Source: an uncultured Chloroflexota bacterium | GTDB taxonomy: Bacteria; Chloroflexota; UBA11872; VXNJ01 | Length of the DNA: 64,000 nt | Reading direction: 5' to 3' | Assembly (NCBI GenBank): GCA_913043205.1 | Contig: CAJWLF010000001.1 | Span: 1 to 64,000, forward strand | In this document: one piece after another, positions 47,479 to 56,175 of the stretch | How positions within the stretch are numbered: position 1 is the first letter of the stretch | How the letters are laid out: the number at the start of each line of letters is the position of its first letter | Made by a program: the position numbers and the translations under genes | The notes under the pieces: model-generated | Databases searched by the model: none | What the model was told of the DNA's origin: nothing | The model's input: the letters and a program-made list of their open reading frames with translations, nothing else

Positions 47479-48699
47479 TTAGCCCACAATCAACAACCCT
47501 GTTATATACATCAGAATTAACCCTGTCATTAATCCTAGGATGTTAAGTGGGTTTCCTAGCGCATTAGAATTCGTTGCTTTGATGGATGACCATATTTGCC
47601 ATGACACATGGAAGATTGCTCCAGCACCGATTGAAAGGAAAAGAGTGCTCCAGATCGGAGAGAAAGAGAATCCGCCGATCCATGCGCCAGGTACTGTAGG
47701 GAATCCCGCAATGAATCCCAGCACTAACAAGTGGAAGACCATGGGTTTGGGGGACAGCGAGGTTTTTGACAAAGGAGATACAATAGCCAGCCCCTCCGTC
47801 GTGTTGTGTATTGCAAACCCTATGACCAAGAAGGTGCCCAGAGAGATCAGGCCAGTAGAATACGCACTTCCAATCGCAAGTCCTTCCCCGAAATTGTGTA
47901 GTCCTATTCCGAAGGCAACTGCGTACGCTATCCGAAAAGAAGCCTTACTGTTTCCATAGTTTTTGATGTCTAGCCAATTGTTAATCCCAGCGATCGCTAA
48001 AACAGCAAGTATTAGTCCTGTTAATAAGATAGCAAACCCTTGGAATGCTGAAGCGACTTCTGTTGCTGCTTCAATAGCTTCGACTCCTGAATCCATTCCA
48101 AGAAACAATAGTAATCCGATTGTGAAGCTCAGAAAGAAATGTATCCATTTATCATGTAGATTTCGCAAGAATGGAAACCATAGCAATCCAATAAGTACTG
48201 GAATAAGTCCAGCATATACCCCTAGTAGGGCAAAAGTCATAATGTAATTTCTGTCTGGCAATGGAGTTATTGTTGATATTTCAGCACCCGATTCAAATAC
48301 GATGCCTGTGCTGCTTACTATTGCAAATGCCAGGGGCTCACCTTCCACCCACGGATATGGGAGCGTTATTACGGCACGCTGTAGCCTATCAACGGTGTTC
48401 GAAGGGCTAATACTGAAGTTCCAGAACGCTTCATCAACCGATACTTGCGCAACGGTCACAGGTTCAGGGCCGCCATTTACCACGTGCAGACTAATTTGAT
48501 CTGGTTCAAATGTTATTCGTTCCACATCTAACTCTTCTATTGGAGGGAAGCCTGCTTGAAAAACTCCAGCTGGACCAAAGGATATGAATAATGCTACTAA
48601 CAGGCTTAGTAAACCTACAGGGCCAAAGGCGAAAAGAATTCTAAAACCAATGCCAGCCGAAGATATTGGGTGGTCATCGGAAGTTTGATCTGGGGTCAT
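47479..48699 (-). CDS. ZIP-family metal transporter with an extra extracytoplasmic domain
   Basis: 406 residues from ATG 48699, which has GAGG 7 bases upstream and overlaps the oxidase stop by 4 bases (ATGA); the track start at 48726 is less likely. One N-terminal span is followed by a ~110-residue beta-rich loop, then seven or eight spans. The ZIP metal site is intact: 'GIGLHNFGEGLAIGSAYSTG' in TM4 and 'IGFAIHNTTEGLAIVSPL' in TM5. It should import a divalent metal (Zn, Fe or Mn). The extra domain before the ZIP core is unusual. In an operon with the multicopper oxidase. Confidence 0.88.
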   Translation of the reverse strand: MTPDQTSDDHPISSAGIGFRILFAFGPVGLLSLLVALFISFGPAGVFQAGFPPIEELDVERITFEPDQISLHVVNGGPEPVTVAQVSVDEAFWNFSISPSNTVDRLQRAVITLPYPWVEGEPLAFAIVSSTGIVFESGAEISTITPLPDRNYIMTFALLGVYAGLIPVLIGLLWFPFLRNLHDKWIHFFLSFTIGLLLFLGMDSGVEAIEAATEVASAFQGFAILLTGLILAVLAIAGINNWLDIKNYGNSKASFRIAYAVAFGIGLHNFGEGLAIGSAYSTGLISLGTFLVIGFAIHNTTEGLAIVSPLSKTSLSPKPMVFHLLVLGFIAGFPTVPGAWIGGFSFSPIWSTLFLSIGAGAIFHVSWQIWSSIKATNSNALGNPLNILGLMTGLILMYITGLLIVG

Positions 48700-49868
48700 T
48701 CGTGTGCCTCGAATATTCCCATCCATCCCAATTCTGCAAATTCGGACTGGTGGGCATGAAACATATAATTTCCAGGCTCAGGGAGTGTAAATTCCAATAT
48801 GGCTCGCTCACCTTGGCAAAGCATAACTGTGTCAGTGATTTCGTAATGGTCCATACTAGTGCCTGTTCGATATAGTCGAAACATGTCAGCATGTAGATGA
48901 AAAGAGTTGATTAAGTCGAATTCGGTCAAGTTTGTTAGGTATACACGTTGCAATTGTCCCACTCTTACAGGAATAGGTTTTTTGGCATAGTGGAAAGCAA
49001 CGGTATTAACAGCGTAGAACGTGTTGGCCCCGTCGAATTGGGTCGAAAATCCATTCATAACCATAATCATTTCGCGGGCTGCAGGCCGACCGTCTGGAGG
49101 GTCGACAATGAATGTTCCGTAAAGTCCTTTGTGTAGATGTCGTTTCAAGGGCACCGCGTGGCAATGATACAAATGTAAGCCCCAGGGTTTTGCTTCAAAC
49201 TCGTACATAAACTGACCACCGGGTTTAATCACTTCGAAAACCCCATCCATTTTTGGTGAGTGCACCCCATGGAAGTGAATGGTGTGAGGGTGTGTGCCGG
49301 CATTTGAAAAATTTATCCGAAGCAAGTCTCCCTCGGTTGCTCGTATAGTAGGTCCTGGGACTTGTCCGTTATAGGTCCAAGCGGGAAACTTGACGCCAGG
49401 GGCGATTTCAATGTCGCGGTCAACAGCAACTATGTTGTAATCCCTTACTGTTTGTCCATTATCAAGTTTCGATTTGGTTCCAAAATCGAATTGTTGCAGG
49501 AAAACCATAGGGTCAAAATCTGAATCTATGTCTATATCTCCGACCGTTCCGGCAAAGTCATGGCTATGGTCAAAAAGGTCTTCTTCACCGAAATCTAGAT
49601 CCTGTGTTGTGCTGGTCCTAGCTTGGCTATTACCTAAGGCTAGGGCCATACCAGCGGTTCCGGCCGCCCCTACCACTGATCCTTTCAACAGGCCCCTTCT
49701 ACTGATGCCATCAGATTGCTTTAGCGGAGGATGAGGAATAGCCTTTTTGGCTAACTGCTCGTAATAATCAGAGGTGCTTATGCTCTCATTAGTAGTTGTG
49801 ACGGAACCATCGATATCTTTGTTGTTAAGAGGTTCTATATCTTGTTTTTCAGTCTTGTCCAGAACCAT
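48696..49868 (-). CDS. Tat-exported two-domain multicopper oxidase
   Basis: 390 residues. A ~55-residue leader precedes the twin-arginine motif 'SRRGLLKGSVVGAAGTAGMA', so the folded copper enzyme would be exported by Tat. Copper ligands: 'HPHTIHFHGVHSPKMDG', 'GLHLYHCHAVPLKRHLHKG', 'SFHLHADMFRLYR' and 'YMFHAHQSEFAELGWMG', the type 1 and trinuclear-site pattern of two-domain laccase/nitrite-reductase-like oxidases. Substrate unknown; metal (Fe, Mn, Cu) oxidation fits the ZIP partner that overlaps its stop. ATG 49868 with GGAG close upstream. Confidence 0.9.
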   Translation of the reverse strand: MVLDKTEKQDIEPLNNKDIDGSVTTTNESISTSDYYEQLAKKAIPHPPLKQSDGISRRGLLKGSVVGAAGTAGMALALGNSQARTSTTQDLDFGEEDLFDHSHDFAGTVGDIDIDSDFDPMVFLQQFDFGTKSKLDNGQTVRDYNIVAVDRDIEIAPGVKFPAWTYNGQVPGPTIRATEGDLLRINFSNAGTHPHTIHFHGVHSPKMDGVFEVIKPGGQFMYEFEAKPWGLHLYHCHAVPLKRHLHKGLYGTFIVDPPDGRPAAREMIMVMNGFSTQFDGANTFYAVNTVAFHYAKKPIPVRVGQLQRVYLTNLTEFDLINSFHLHADMFRLYRTGTSMDHYEITDTVMLCQGERAILEFTLPEPGNYMFHAHQSEFAELGWMGIFEAHE

Positions 49869-50018
49869 TCACTCCAGTTCTTTAGGAAGGCTGTTTAAAA
49901 GTCCCTAACACTATGACACGGCGCCGCCACAAATGCTAATTGTTCGCAATAAGCTTGCATTATGTATTTGGTGGTCTCAGGACGTGGAAGATTTTGGAGG
50001 AGCTATTCGATCAAGTTA

Positions 50019-51458
50019 TTATCTCCAGTCACTGCCCCAATTATTAGCACGGGCGTTACTACTGATGAGCCATTCTCTCAGTGTCTCCAGTAGGGACTGT
50101 TTTACATCCTGATAGGCTGGGTTATTCCATAAATTTGAGGTTTCATTGTGGTCAGCTTCAAGGTCAAACAGTTGTCCGAATGATTCTCCTGCAAAATGGA
50201 CCAATTTCCACTTTTGGCTTCTGACCATAGTCATAAAATCGGTGTCCAGACCCATCATGTCTTCCCTTATGTGCTCTGAAAAGACGTAGTCCCTACCTTG
50301 GGTCTGCTTTCCTGTCATCGAGGGTAGCGCTGATATAGCATCAAACTCTTCCGAACTATCGATGCCAGCAAGTTCAAGTATCGTTGGGCCTAAATCTATC
50401 CACGAGTACAGATCATCTATTGTGGCACCGCGAAGAAACCGGTTTGTTGGTGACCAAGCAATTACGGGTACTCTGGTGACGGTGTCGTACATAGTCCACT
50501 TTTGACTATGACCGTGATCGGTTAGGCAGTCGCCATGATCAGATGTGAAGATCACCACGGAGTTGTTCAAATGCCCGCCTTGTTCAAGGGCTTCCATAAT
50601 CTGACCCATTTTTTCGTCAATCATAGATACGTTTGCCAAATAGTATTCGCGTTGCTTCTGCCGCTGACTATCACTTGGGTGTAGTTGATGGACGATAGAA
50701 TCGTGATCTACTTCGACATTATGCGTTCGCATGAAATTAAACGGTGGTGGTTGCGACTCTAGGTCTTGGTCTGAGACCTCCGCGATATTTAAATCGACAT
50801 CTTTGTATCGGTCGGCCCATCGAGGAATTGGGTCGTAGGGAGGGTGAGGGCCTGGAAAACCAATTTGCAAGAAAAAAGGTTTGTTTGTGGGGTGCCTGTT
50901 TATCCAGCGTATTGCCATGTCGCCTACAAACATGTCTGAGTGTAAGTGTTCTGGTAAGTCCCACAAGAATGCCCCAAGCGAATCATGATAGTCCTTTCGA
51001 GTTCGATATTTGATTCGCCCAGGTTTGTCCAGTCCATTAGCCATAAGTGCCTTGTCCCACTCATCTAGGAATTCGGCTCCTTGCAGGAACCTGTCTTTGT
51101 TTTCTACGACAAACCGTTCTTGGAATCCTGTCTTATTACTATCAAATGGGGTTGTATGCATTTTGCCTATGTTTGCTGTGTGGTAACCGGCGTCAGATAA
51201 CTTGCTGACCCAGGACCGTTGCCAGGAATCCCCGTTCTTGAAAATCTTTGTGTTGTGAGGATAGTAGCCTGTAAAAAGAGATGCTCTGGCTGGAGCGCAG
51301 GAAGGGGCTGGGACGAAGCAGTTGGTAAAACTAACACCTTCGTAAACCAGCCGATCCAAATTTGGTGTTTCCATATAAGGAAATCCGAGTGCGGCAATCG
51401 TGTCGAAACGTTGCTGATCGGTAATTACTAGGATGATGTTTGGTGGCTTGTTATCCAG
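50019..51458 (-). CDS. Sulfatase with canonical formylglycine motif, apparently CTG-initiated
   Basis: Sulfate-ester hydrolase, 479 residues. The nucleophile motif 'CAPARASLFTGYYPHN' is intact, with metal Asp residues in 'IILVITDQQRFDT' and 'VIFTSDHGDCLTDHGHSQKW' and a Lys/His pair in 'IGKMHTTPF'. The track start (ATG 51374) cuts off the essential 'VITDQQR' strand. The frame is open back to a TGA at 51488 without ATG, GTG or TTG; CTG 51458 has GGGAG about 7 bases upstream and gives '(M)DNKPPNIILVITDQQ'. No signal peptide. No maturase gene is seen here. The substrate is probably an organosulfate or sulfated polysaccharide. Confidence 0.9.
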   Translation of the reverse strand: MDNKPPNIILVITDQQRFDTIAALGFPYMETPNLDRLVYEGVSFTNCFVPAPSCAPARASLFTGYYPHNTKIFKNGDSWQRSWVSKLSDAGYHTANIGKMHTTPFDSNKTGFQERFVVENKDRFLQGAEFLDEWDKALMANGLDKPGRIKYRTRKDYHDSLGAFLWDLPEHLHSDMFVGDMAIRWINRHPTNKPFFLQIGFPGPHPPYDPIPRWADRYKDVDLNIAEVSDQDLESQPPPFNFMRTHNVEVDHDSIVHQLHPSDSQRQKQREYYLANVSMIDEKMGQIMEALEQGGHLNNSVVIFTSDHGDCLTDHGHSQKWTMYDTVTRVPVIAWSPTNRFLRGATIDDLYSWIDLGPTILELAGIDSSEEFDAISALPSMTGKQTQGRDYVFSEHIREDMMGLDTDFMTMVRSQKWKLVHFAGESFGQLFDLEADHNETSNLWNNPAYQDVKQSLLETLREWLISSNARANNWGSDWR

Positions 51459-51749
51459 ATGACTTCTCCCATTGTGTGGGCATTTTCATCACCGATTAAT
51501 TCGGATGACGTGCGTGTAAATAGCCGTAGTAACGATACTGCAAAGCGTATCGATCGGCCTAACAGCGGGTGGCCCGAACGAGCTGGTCACATTTTGATGT
51601 GTAATCCTCATGCGATTATGCTTTTCTCGATTAGAAACCTCATATACGCTTTCAATGGGACTGGGTAGTTTTGATAGCTTACCCCGTCGAATTCAGAGTG
51701 TCGTGTACGTTGGCGTAGGCGTAGACATATAGAGAAACAGCGTGGAACT
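51459..51749. other. Divergent intergenic region sulfatase / pdxA
   Basis: 291 bases between divergent genes. The 69-residue ORF at 51459-51668 shows no family feature. A tandem GGCGTA pair lies about 40 bases before pdxA. Nothing else recognised. Confidence 0.5.
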
Positions 51750-52766
51750 TTGAAGAATCTTCCTTTGATTGGTATGACCTTGGGCGATCCTACGGGAGTG
51801 GGGCCCGAAGTAGTGGCTAAGACAATCGCTAGGCCCGAAATTTATGATGTGTTGAGACCGGTAGCTATAGGTAGTTCATCAGCCTTGCGTCGAATCATTG
51901 AAATCTGCAACATTGATTTGGCTGTCAACAAAATAGCCTCGGTATCTGACGCTGGATTTCAAAAAGGGGTAATCGATGTATTAGATACGTGGGATGTCGA
52001 TCATTCAAAACTGCCATTTAAGGAAGTCACTGCCGATGGAGGAGAGGCTGCTGTAGTCGCGGTTATCGAGGCGGTTAAATTGGCCCATTCTGGATTGATC
52101 GATGCTCTAGCAACTGGTCCATTGCATAAATTGGCCATGAAGATGGCGGGTTATGATTACCCTGGCCATACAGAAATTGTGCAAGAGTTTAGTAACTCTC
52201 ATACCTCGCGAATGATGTTGGTGGCAGGTAAGTTAAGAGTAATACATGTTTCGACACATGTTGGTGTGAAAGAGGCCGTTACCCTAGTTAAAAAAGATAG
52301 GATAGTTGACGTAATTAAGATCTTTTATGAGGCATTGCAAGACATGGGCATTGAGGATCCATTGATTGCTGTTGCTGGCTTGAATCCTCATGCAGAGCCA
52401 GGAAATCTTTTTGGCACTGAAGATAGTGCTGAAGTATTGCCCGCAGTGGAAGATGCCGTATCCTTGGGGATGCAGGTGGTCGGCCCTATGCCTCCAGACA
52501 CAGTGTTTTCCCGTGCAACTAGTGGAGAATTTCATGGAGTGGTGGCGATGTATCACGACCAGGGGCATATTCCTGTCAAGATGCTTGGGATACATGAGGG
52601 AGTAAATGTCACTTTGGGTACGAATGTGATTCGTACGTCAGTTGACCATGGCACTGCCTATGGTAGGGCTGGAGATAATCGTGCGGAAGAAACCAGTATG
52701 TATAACGCTTCTTTATTGGCAGCTGAAATGGTGCTGGCGCGACGAAAAAGATTACTTGGCGATTAA
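51750..52766 (+). CDS. pdxA: 4-hydroxythreonine-4-phosphate dehydrogenase family protein (PdxA/PdxA2)
   Basis: 338 residues, NAD-dependent metal-binding dehydrogenase. 'MTLGDPTGVGPEVVAKTIAR', 'MAGYDYPGHTEIVQEFSNSH' (metal His), 'TGPLHKLAMK' and 'AMYHDQGHIPVKMLGIHEGV' 'NVTLGTNVIRTSVDHGTAYG' match PdxA. PdxA acts in pyridoxal-phosphate synthesis; the close PdxA2 group oxidises 4-phospho-threonate/erythronate in sugar-acid breakdown. With ribokinase as neighbour and no other pdx gene, PdxA2 is possible. TTG start at 51750. Confidence 0.87.
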   Translation: MKNLPLIGMTLGDPTGVGPEVVAKTIARPEIYDVLRPVAIGSSSALRRIIEICNIDLAVNKIASVSDAGFQKGVIDVLDTWDVDHSKLPFKEVTADGGEAAVVAVIEAVKLAHSGLIDALATGPLHKLAMKMAGYDYPGHTEIVQEFSNSHTSRMMLVAGKLRVIHVSTHVGVKEAVTLVKKDRIVDVIKIFYEALQDMGIEDPLIAVAGLNPHAEPGNLFGTEDSAEVLPAVEDAVSLGMQVVGPMPPDTVFSRATSGEFHGVVAMYHDQGHIPVKMLGIHEGVNVTLGTNVIRTSVDHGTAYGRAGDNRAEETSMYNASLLAAEMVLARRKRLLGD

Positions 52767-52771
52767 AAGTA

Positions 52772-52879
52772 TCAAACTGGTTGGTTAATCAACAAGGGTG
52801 TCCAGCGTATAAATCCGATTGCTACCAATAATGCCATTACGAATATAGCGATAAATATGTGTCGAGCGCGGATTTTCAA
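52772..52879 (-). CDS. 35-residue single-pass membrane peptide downstream of ribokinase
   Basis: Too short for the ORF track. Its TTG overlaps the ribokinase stop by four bases (TTGA), the same coupling seen at scpA/scpB and rplM/rpsI. The peptide starts with a basic segment ('MKIRARH'), then one hydrophobic stretch ('IFIAIFVMALLVAIGFI') and ends 'RWTPLLINQPV'. This is the layout of a small inner-membrane protein. Function unknown. It ends 5 bases from the convergent pdxA stop. It could be fortuitous. Confidence 0.5.
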   Translation of the reverse strand: MKIRARHIFIAIFVMALLVAIGFIRWTPLLINQPV

Positions 52880-53796
52880 AGTTGTTGAGGGGCAGAGAGG
52901 AATGCGTCGACCTCACTTCTAGTGGGTAGTGATGTTTGTGCCCCCATTTTTGTGGCGGCTAAAGCCCCTGCCGCAGAGGCAAACCTGATCGATTCGGTTG
53001 TGCTCATTCCTTCTGCGGTTGCTACCATAAGGGCTCCGCAAAAAGTGTCGCCGGCTGCTGTGGTGTCCGTAACTCGTACTTTGAATGCTGGGTGATGATC
53101 TTGTGTATTACCATCACTCATGACGGACCCTTTATCTCCAAGAGTTACGATGGTCGATAATTGCCCGGACTTGCATAGATGTTTGGCTGCTTCAATAGCG
53201 GTGTCGATATCTTTCACCTCTATTCCGGAGTGGATTGTCGCTTCCACTTCATTGACCACTAAGATATTTGTGTTTGCTAGCAAAGAAGCAGGTATATGTA
53301 GTGGAGGGGCAGCATTTAGAACACTGCCTGACTTAGAGTCCGCAGATACCTGGAACGCAATGTCAATGGCCACAGTAGGGACTTCAAAGACTCCTCCGAC
53401 AATTCCAGGACCTTTGGGCAAATGAGTCTTTACTTGATCAGCGTCCACCTTGAAATTTGCACCAGGAGATAGGGCTATTTGATTATGCCCGTCAGGATCT
53501 AAAAGTATCTGAGCTATTCCAGTGGGAGTTTCTTTGTCGATCAGCACTCCGGATGTGTCCACTCCTTCGTTTGACAAGGTTTCTAGGCATTGATGTCCGA
53601 AGTGGTCGTCTCCCACTCTACCGATCATCGTTACATCGGAACCAAGTCGTGCCGCTGCAACTGCTTGGTTTGCTCCTTTGCCACCAGGGAAAATTTGCAG
53701 ATCGCCGCCGGCAACAGTCTCGCCGGATTCAGGGAAGTGCGGGACGCTAAGTACTAGATCAATGTTGATGCTTCCTACGACGGATATAGGGTTCAT
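52876..53796 (-). CDS. rbsK: Ribokinase (PfkB family)
   Basis: Phosphorylates ribose at O5, 306 residues from ATG 53796 ('MNPISVVGSINIDLVLSVPH'); the track start 53868 adds 24 unrelated residues. PfkB signatures: 'FPGGKGANQAVAAARLG' and 'VTDTTAAGDTFCGALMVATA' with the catalytic Asp. 'GHNQIALSPGANF' and 'LGDKGSVMSDG' are also typical. No rbs transporter or repressor is adjacent; other sugars such as deoxyribose or nucleosides remain possible. Confidence 0.93.
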   Translation of the reverse strand: MNPISVVGSINIDLVLSVPHFPESGETVAGGDLQIFPGGKGANQAVAAARLGSDVTMIGRVGDDHFGHQCLETLSNEGVDTSGVLIDKETPTGIAQILLDPDGHNQIALSPGANFKVDADQVKTHLPKGPGIVGGVFEVPTVAIDIAFQVSADSKSGSVLNAAPPLHIPASLLANTNILVVNEVEATIHSGIEVKDIDTAIEAAKHLCKSGQLSTIVTLGDKGSVMSDGNTQDHHPAFKVRVTDTTAAGDTFCGALMVATAEGMSTTESIRFASAAGALAATKMGAQTSLPTRSEVDAFLSAPQQL

Positions 53797-54182
53797 TGGC
53801 CGCCAGTCCTCTTCTAGCTTGCGAACTGTTTGATGAGTTATCGTCATCCACGTACTGCTTGTCCGCATATAAGTCTGTTTTGTCTAGGCAAACTGAGAAT
53901 ACGGACTCTAGTATAAGTGTAGTCTTTCAACTCGAATACTGATATTGAATACCGACAACACCCGATTGATTACATGGATTTCTTTGAGTCCGTATGATTT
54001 AGAGCGAACACGGCTGAAATCGGTACAATAACGTTTGGCCAGCGAGATGCGTTTTTAGTTTGAGGGTACACATGATGAATGGATTCGGTTTGCCACTTTG
54101 CGTACCCATTTTGTTCACATCCAGATTAGTCGCTGTTATGGGCAATGATACACCAGACACTACCTTATCTTGAGGGCTGAAA
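53797..54182. other. Divergent intergenic region ribokinase / LCP gene
   Basis: 386 bases with no supported ORF. On the - strand a TATACT box (plus-strand 53910-53915) could serve ribokinase; on the + strand see the candidate at 54114-54142. Nothing else recognised. Confidence 0.5.
54114..54142 (+). promoter_or_regulatory. Weak candidate promoter for the LCP gene
   Basis: TTCACA (54114-54119), 17-base spacer, and TATGGG (54137-54142) preceded by an extended TG. The -35 is good and the -10 is poor. Confidence 0.25.
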
Positions 54183-55328
54183 TTGTCGATTGAATCGGAA
54201 TCTTTTAGACGGCCGCCCCGCCAACTATCTGACTGGTTGGGTTTGCTTGGCGTTATTGGCCTGTTTGCCTTCGCTATAGGTTTTGTGGTTCTTATGTGGG
54301 TAGCTTCCTCCGGGCCTGATCAGGAATCAGAACCAATGGATGTCACAGATTTAATTCCCCTTGAAGAGGCCGCTTCGGAGCCAAGTTTAGCTCAGCGGGT
54401 ACGTCAAGTAGTGGACCCTGTTATGGATTTGCCAGCAGTGATTTCAGATCCAATTGAATTTGTGCCGGATTGGCCTGTCGATCGTCCGGTAGGCATCTTA
54501 CTATTAGGGACCGATCGGCGAGAGGGGGATCCATTTGCTAAAACAGATACGATTATGGCTTTGCGAATCGATCCCGAAAGTAGGTCGGCCGTCGTGTTGT
54601 CAGTGCCGCGAGATGTATGCGTAGAGCGATGTGACACTGAACCCTATCGGATAAACACAGTCCTTTTCTTAGAGGGTCCTGACGCTTTGCGGTTGAGAGT
54701 GTCTGAGTTGCTCGGGGTTGCACTTGACTACCATGTAATCATGGACTTTCAAGGGTTTGTAAAACTGGTCGATTTTTTTGGTGGTGTAGAGATCAATGTT
54801 GAAAAAGAGATTCGTGATTTTTCCTATCCAAATGCTATGGACGATGGGTTCGAACCATTTATTCTGTCGGAAGGGCTCCAGAGGTTTGATGGAGACATGG
54901 CTCTACGCTATGTTCGTAGTAGGCATCAAGTTGGAGATTTTGGGCGTATTGAGAGACAGCAACAATTTTTACTAGCATTACGAAATCAAGTTCTCTCTCC
55001 GAAACTAATACTTCAGGCGCCCGCCTTAATTGGGCAACTAAGAGATGCATTTGATACTAATTTGCCCATTACTGATGTTCCATCTTTAGCAAAGCTGGCA
55101 CTCTCTATACAGCAATCGGCAATTATCTCTGCGAATATTGACTATACCGAGAACAGAGTTTTCCCCGTGGAAGGTGAAAATGGTGCTCAAGTGCTTTATC
55201 CCAACATCGGGCTTATTCGAGATTATGTGGAAGTGCTTGTTGCTGAGGCTGCTGGTGATACTGGAGAAGTGGTGCAGGTAGTTGAAGTGGATAGAGAATC
55301 TATCACCAGGCAGCAAATTGAGCCATGA
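54183..55328 (+). CDS. LytR-CpsA-Psr (LCP) family cell-wall ligase
   Basis: 381 residues: a short cytoplasmic N-terminus, one membrane span (about 19-42), then an extracytoplasmic LCP domain. Catalytic/lipid-binding features: 'ILLLGTDRREGDPFAKTDTI', 'VLSVPRDVCVERC', 'YRINTVLFLEG' and 'LRYVRSRHQVGDFGRIERQQ'. LCP enzymes transfer undecaprenyl-linked glycopolymers to peptidoglycan or proteins (family knowledge), implying a wall or surface polymer. Two Cys flank the first strand and may form a disulfide. TTG start with TGAGGG upstream. cinA follows 22 bases downstream. Confidence 0.92.
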   Translation: MSIESESFRRPPRQLSDWLGLLGVIGLFAFAIGFVVLMWVASSGPDQESEPMDVTDLIPLEEAASEPSLAQRVRQVVDPVMDLPAVISDPIEFVPDWPVDRPVGILLLGTDRREGDPFAKTDTIMALRIDPESRSAVVLSVPRDVCVERCDTEPYRINTVLFLEGPDALRLRVSELLGVALDYHVIMDFQGFVKLVDFFGGVEINVEKEIRDFSYPNAMDDGFEPFILSEGLQRFDGDMALRYVRSRHQVGDFGRIERQQQFLLALRNQVLSPKLILQAPALIGQLRDAFDTNLPITDVPSLAKLALSIQQSAIISANIDYTENRVFPVEGENGAQVLYPNIGLIRDYVEVLVAEAAGDTGEVVQVVEVDRESITRQQIEP

Positions 55329-55350
55329 ACGAGGGTCCGGTTCATCTGAC

Positions 55351-56154
55351 ATGAGTGGATCTGATACGGATCAGACTGTTGAAATTATCGCGATTGGCAC
55401 AGAGCTTTTGATCGGTAGGGTTCAGGATACGAACTCCAGTTGGTTGGCGGAAAGAATGTCGGCGGCTGGAGCATCTATAGCGAGGATTACAATCGTTGGC
55501 GATGGGTTGGAAGAACTAACCGCCGCGTTTACGGAAGCAGTTACTAGAAATCCTTATATGGTTGTGTGCACGGGTGGGCTTGGACCGACTTCAGACGATA
55601 GGACAGTAGAAGTATTGGCCTCTTTATGGGGAGTTAATATTGTTCAAGACGAATCGACGTTGGCTGAGTACTCAAAAAGTAGAGGCGTTTCTGGGGTCGA
55701 GCAGTTACCTTGGCATCTGCGTAAGATGAGCTGTGTGCCTGAGGGTTCTGAGGTAATGTCAAACCCGAACGGTTGGGCGCCGGCATTCATGTTTTCTAGC
55801 CTGCGAACTAAATTTCTAGCGATGCCGGGACCTCCTCACGAGGTAAAGGAAATATATCGGGTGCATGTCCATCACAGGATTGTGGAATATTTTAATCATA
55901 AGTCGGCTAGCCAACGTATTGTTATAAAGATGTCAGAGGCCGAATTATCACCCATAATTGAACGTGTAGTACGCGAATTCCCTGGGAGTTATCTAAAGGC
56001 ATATGTCGCTCTCAGAGAGCCTGGCGGTTTGCCTGTCGATATAGTGGTACAAGCGGGATCTCAAGTTAACGCGATGAAAAAGCTGAGTCATGTATTGCAA
56101 ATGCTTCAGGGGCTTGTTGGCGAGGCGTGTCACGAAGTCGACACACATCGCTGA
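55351..56154 (+). CDS. CinA-type MoaB/MogA-domain protein (N-domain only)
   Basis: 267 residues from ATG 55351; the track start 55282 would overlap the LCP gene by 47 bases. 'VEIIAIGTELLIGRVQDTNS', 'MVVCTGGLGPTSDDRTVEVL', and 'KFLAMPGPPHEVKEIYRVHV' are the COG1058 competence/damage-inducible CinA N-domain, linked to ADP-ribose pyrophosphatase activity. The C-terminal nicotinamide-nucleotide deaminase (PncC) domain is absent. Nucleotide hydrolase or molybdopterin-like binding is the best guess. Confidence 0.87.
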   Translation: MSGSDTDQTVEIIAIGTELLIGRVQDTNSSWLAERMSAAGASIARITIVGDGLEELTAAFTEAVTRNPYMVVCTGGLGPTSDDRTVEVLASLWGVNIVQDESTLAEYSKSRGVSGVEQLPWHLRKMSCVPEGSEVMSNPNGWAPAFMFSSLRTKFLAMPGPPHEVKEIYRVHVHHRIVEYFNHKSASQRIVIKMSEAELSPIIERVVREFPGSYLKAYVALREPGGLPVDIVVQAGSQVNAMKKLSHVLQMLQGLVGEACHEVDTHR

Positions 56155-56175
56155 AGAGATGGTTTTAGCGACAAG

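Noticed and set aside
52140-52605. Antisense and alternative-frame ORFs in pdxA
   Set aside because: Shadows of a gene with clear PdxA motifs.
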